Below are positions 6,720 through 7,342 of a stretch of DNA of 7,342 bases, piece after piece. This DNA comes from UBA9547 sp044349205 (GTDB taxonomy: Bacteria > Bacteroidota > Bacteroidia > Cytophagales > UBA9547). Position 1 is the stretch's first letter, and each line of letters opens with the position of its first letter. The stretch covers positions 1-7,342 of the forward strand of contig JBIKRJ010000121.1 in assembly GCA_044349205.1 (NCBI GenBank). Reading direction: 5' to 3'. Made by a program: the position numbers and the translations under genes. The notes beneath the pieces were generated by a model. It was not told where the DNA came from, did not search any database, and saw nothing but the letters and a program-made list of their open reading frames with translations.

Positions 6720-7342
6720 ATGAAAGCAATGAGTCGTGTTTACATCAAAGCATTAACCATCTTTTTTAGTTATTCAATCGCTTTTGCCCAAACAAATCCT
6801 GTGCCTCGCTTTGCCCAAAAGTTTGAGCAAATGGGGCCTTTGTTGCCCACACCCAACGAATACCGAAATGCAAGCGGCTCGCCAGGACTCAAGTATTGGC
6901 AACAGCGCGCCGACTACGAAATGCAGCTTGAGTTAAATGACGAAAAACAAGAGATATACGGTATTGAGACTATTACGTATTACAACAATTCGCCTCACGA
7001 ACTACCGTATTTGTGGTTGCAGCTCGACCAAAATCATTGGGACAAGCATGCCGATCATTATTTGACCTATTGGGGCAAAATGTCAGAAACGATGGATGTA
7101 AAGGAACTTCAAAAAGGAATAGCTCCGCAAGATTCACTCGGATACAAACTCTTAAAATTAGAAGCCAATGGCAAACCATTGAAATACTCGATAAATAAAA
7201 CCATGCTTAGAATTGATTTGCCAAAGGCGCTGAAAGCGGGCGAAAAATTCACATTCAGGGTCGATTGGCAAAACAAAATCAACGACCGCATCAAAACGGG
7301 TGGGCGTTCTGGTTATGAGTATTTTCCAGAAGATAAAAACTA
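6720..7342 (+). CDS. Exported M1-family metallopeptidase, N-terminal part only
   Basis: The frame is open from ATG 6720 to the right edge (207 complete codons), so the 3' end is missing. Residues 1-23 form a short Sec signal peptide, cleaved after AFA before QTN. After it comes TPNEYRNASGSPG at 44-56, then YWQQRADYEMQLELND (59-74), GIETITYYNNS (81-91) and LPYLWLQLDQN (95-105), the beginning of the beta-rich N-terminal domain of Bacteroidota M1 (aminopeptidase N-like, gluzincin) proteins. RVDWQNKIND (180-189) and the glycine-rich GGRSGYEYFPED (194-205) fit the same family. The zinc site (HEXXH with a downstream Glu) lies beyond the window, so activity cannot be judged. Likely acts in the periplasm or at the cell surface. 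ATG 6729 (codon 4) is an alternative start. An A-rich tract and a -7 box directly precede it. Confidence 0.85.
   Translation, partial: MKAMSRVYIKALTIFFSYSIAFAQTNPVPRFAQKFEQMGPLLPTPNEYRNASGSPGLKYWQQRADYEMQLELNDEKQEIYGIETITYYNNSPHELPYLWLQLDQNHWDKHADHYLTYWGKMSETMDVKELQKGIAPQDSLGYKLLKLEANGKPLKYSINKTMLRIDLPKALKAGEKFTFRVDWQNKINDRIKTGGRSGYEYFPEDKN

Overview
The window looks like an ordinary stretch of a Bacteroidota (probably Cytophagales-like) chromosome. The reasons are AT-rich spacers, A-rich rather than Shine-Dalgarno translation starts, TAnnTTTG-type promoter boxes, a TPR/PD40 envelope protein, a LspA with the long insertions usual in this phylum, and an M1-type exported peptidase. I see no mobile element, CRISPR array, tRNA, rRNA or phage gene, and nothing I would call a new multi-gene system.

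Layout: (1) 1-1186, minus strand, open at the left edge: exported TPR plus PD40 beta-propeller protein. (2) 1187-1409, a 223-base divergent spacer that holds the best non-coding signals: a candidate sigma-54 (-24/-12) promoter pointing at lon, nested inverted repeats of 10 and 7 bp, and a -7 box for the minus-strand gene. (3) 1410-5729, three plus-strand genes: lon (ATP-dependent protease), kynU (kynureninase with a short N-terminus) and lspA (signal peptidase II), with spacers of 70 and 29 bases, so they may be cotranscribed. (4) 5744-6622, minus strand: LacX-like aldose 1-epimerase family protein, convergent with lspA after only 14 bases. (5) 6623-6719, a 97-base divergent spacer with a clear TATTTTTG box. 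(6) 6720 to the right edge: N-terminal third or so of an exported M1-family metallopeptidase. No gene-free stretch exceeds 300 bases.

The genes do not form one pathway. Lon is cytoplasmic protein quality control, LspA matures lipoproteins at the inner membrane, the two edge genes encode exported envelope proteins, and kynU and the epimerase are stand-alone metabolic enzymes. The points most worth a second look are the sigma-54-like promoter and nested palindrome upstream of lon, the five-codon ORF overlapping the lon start, and the N-terminally short kynureninase.
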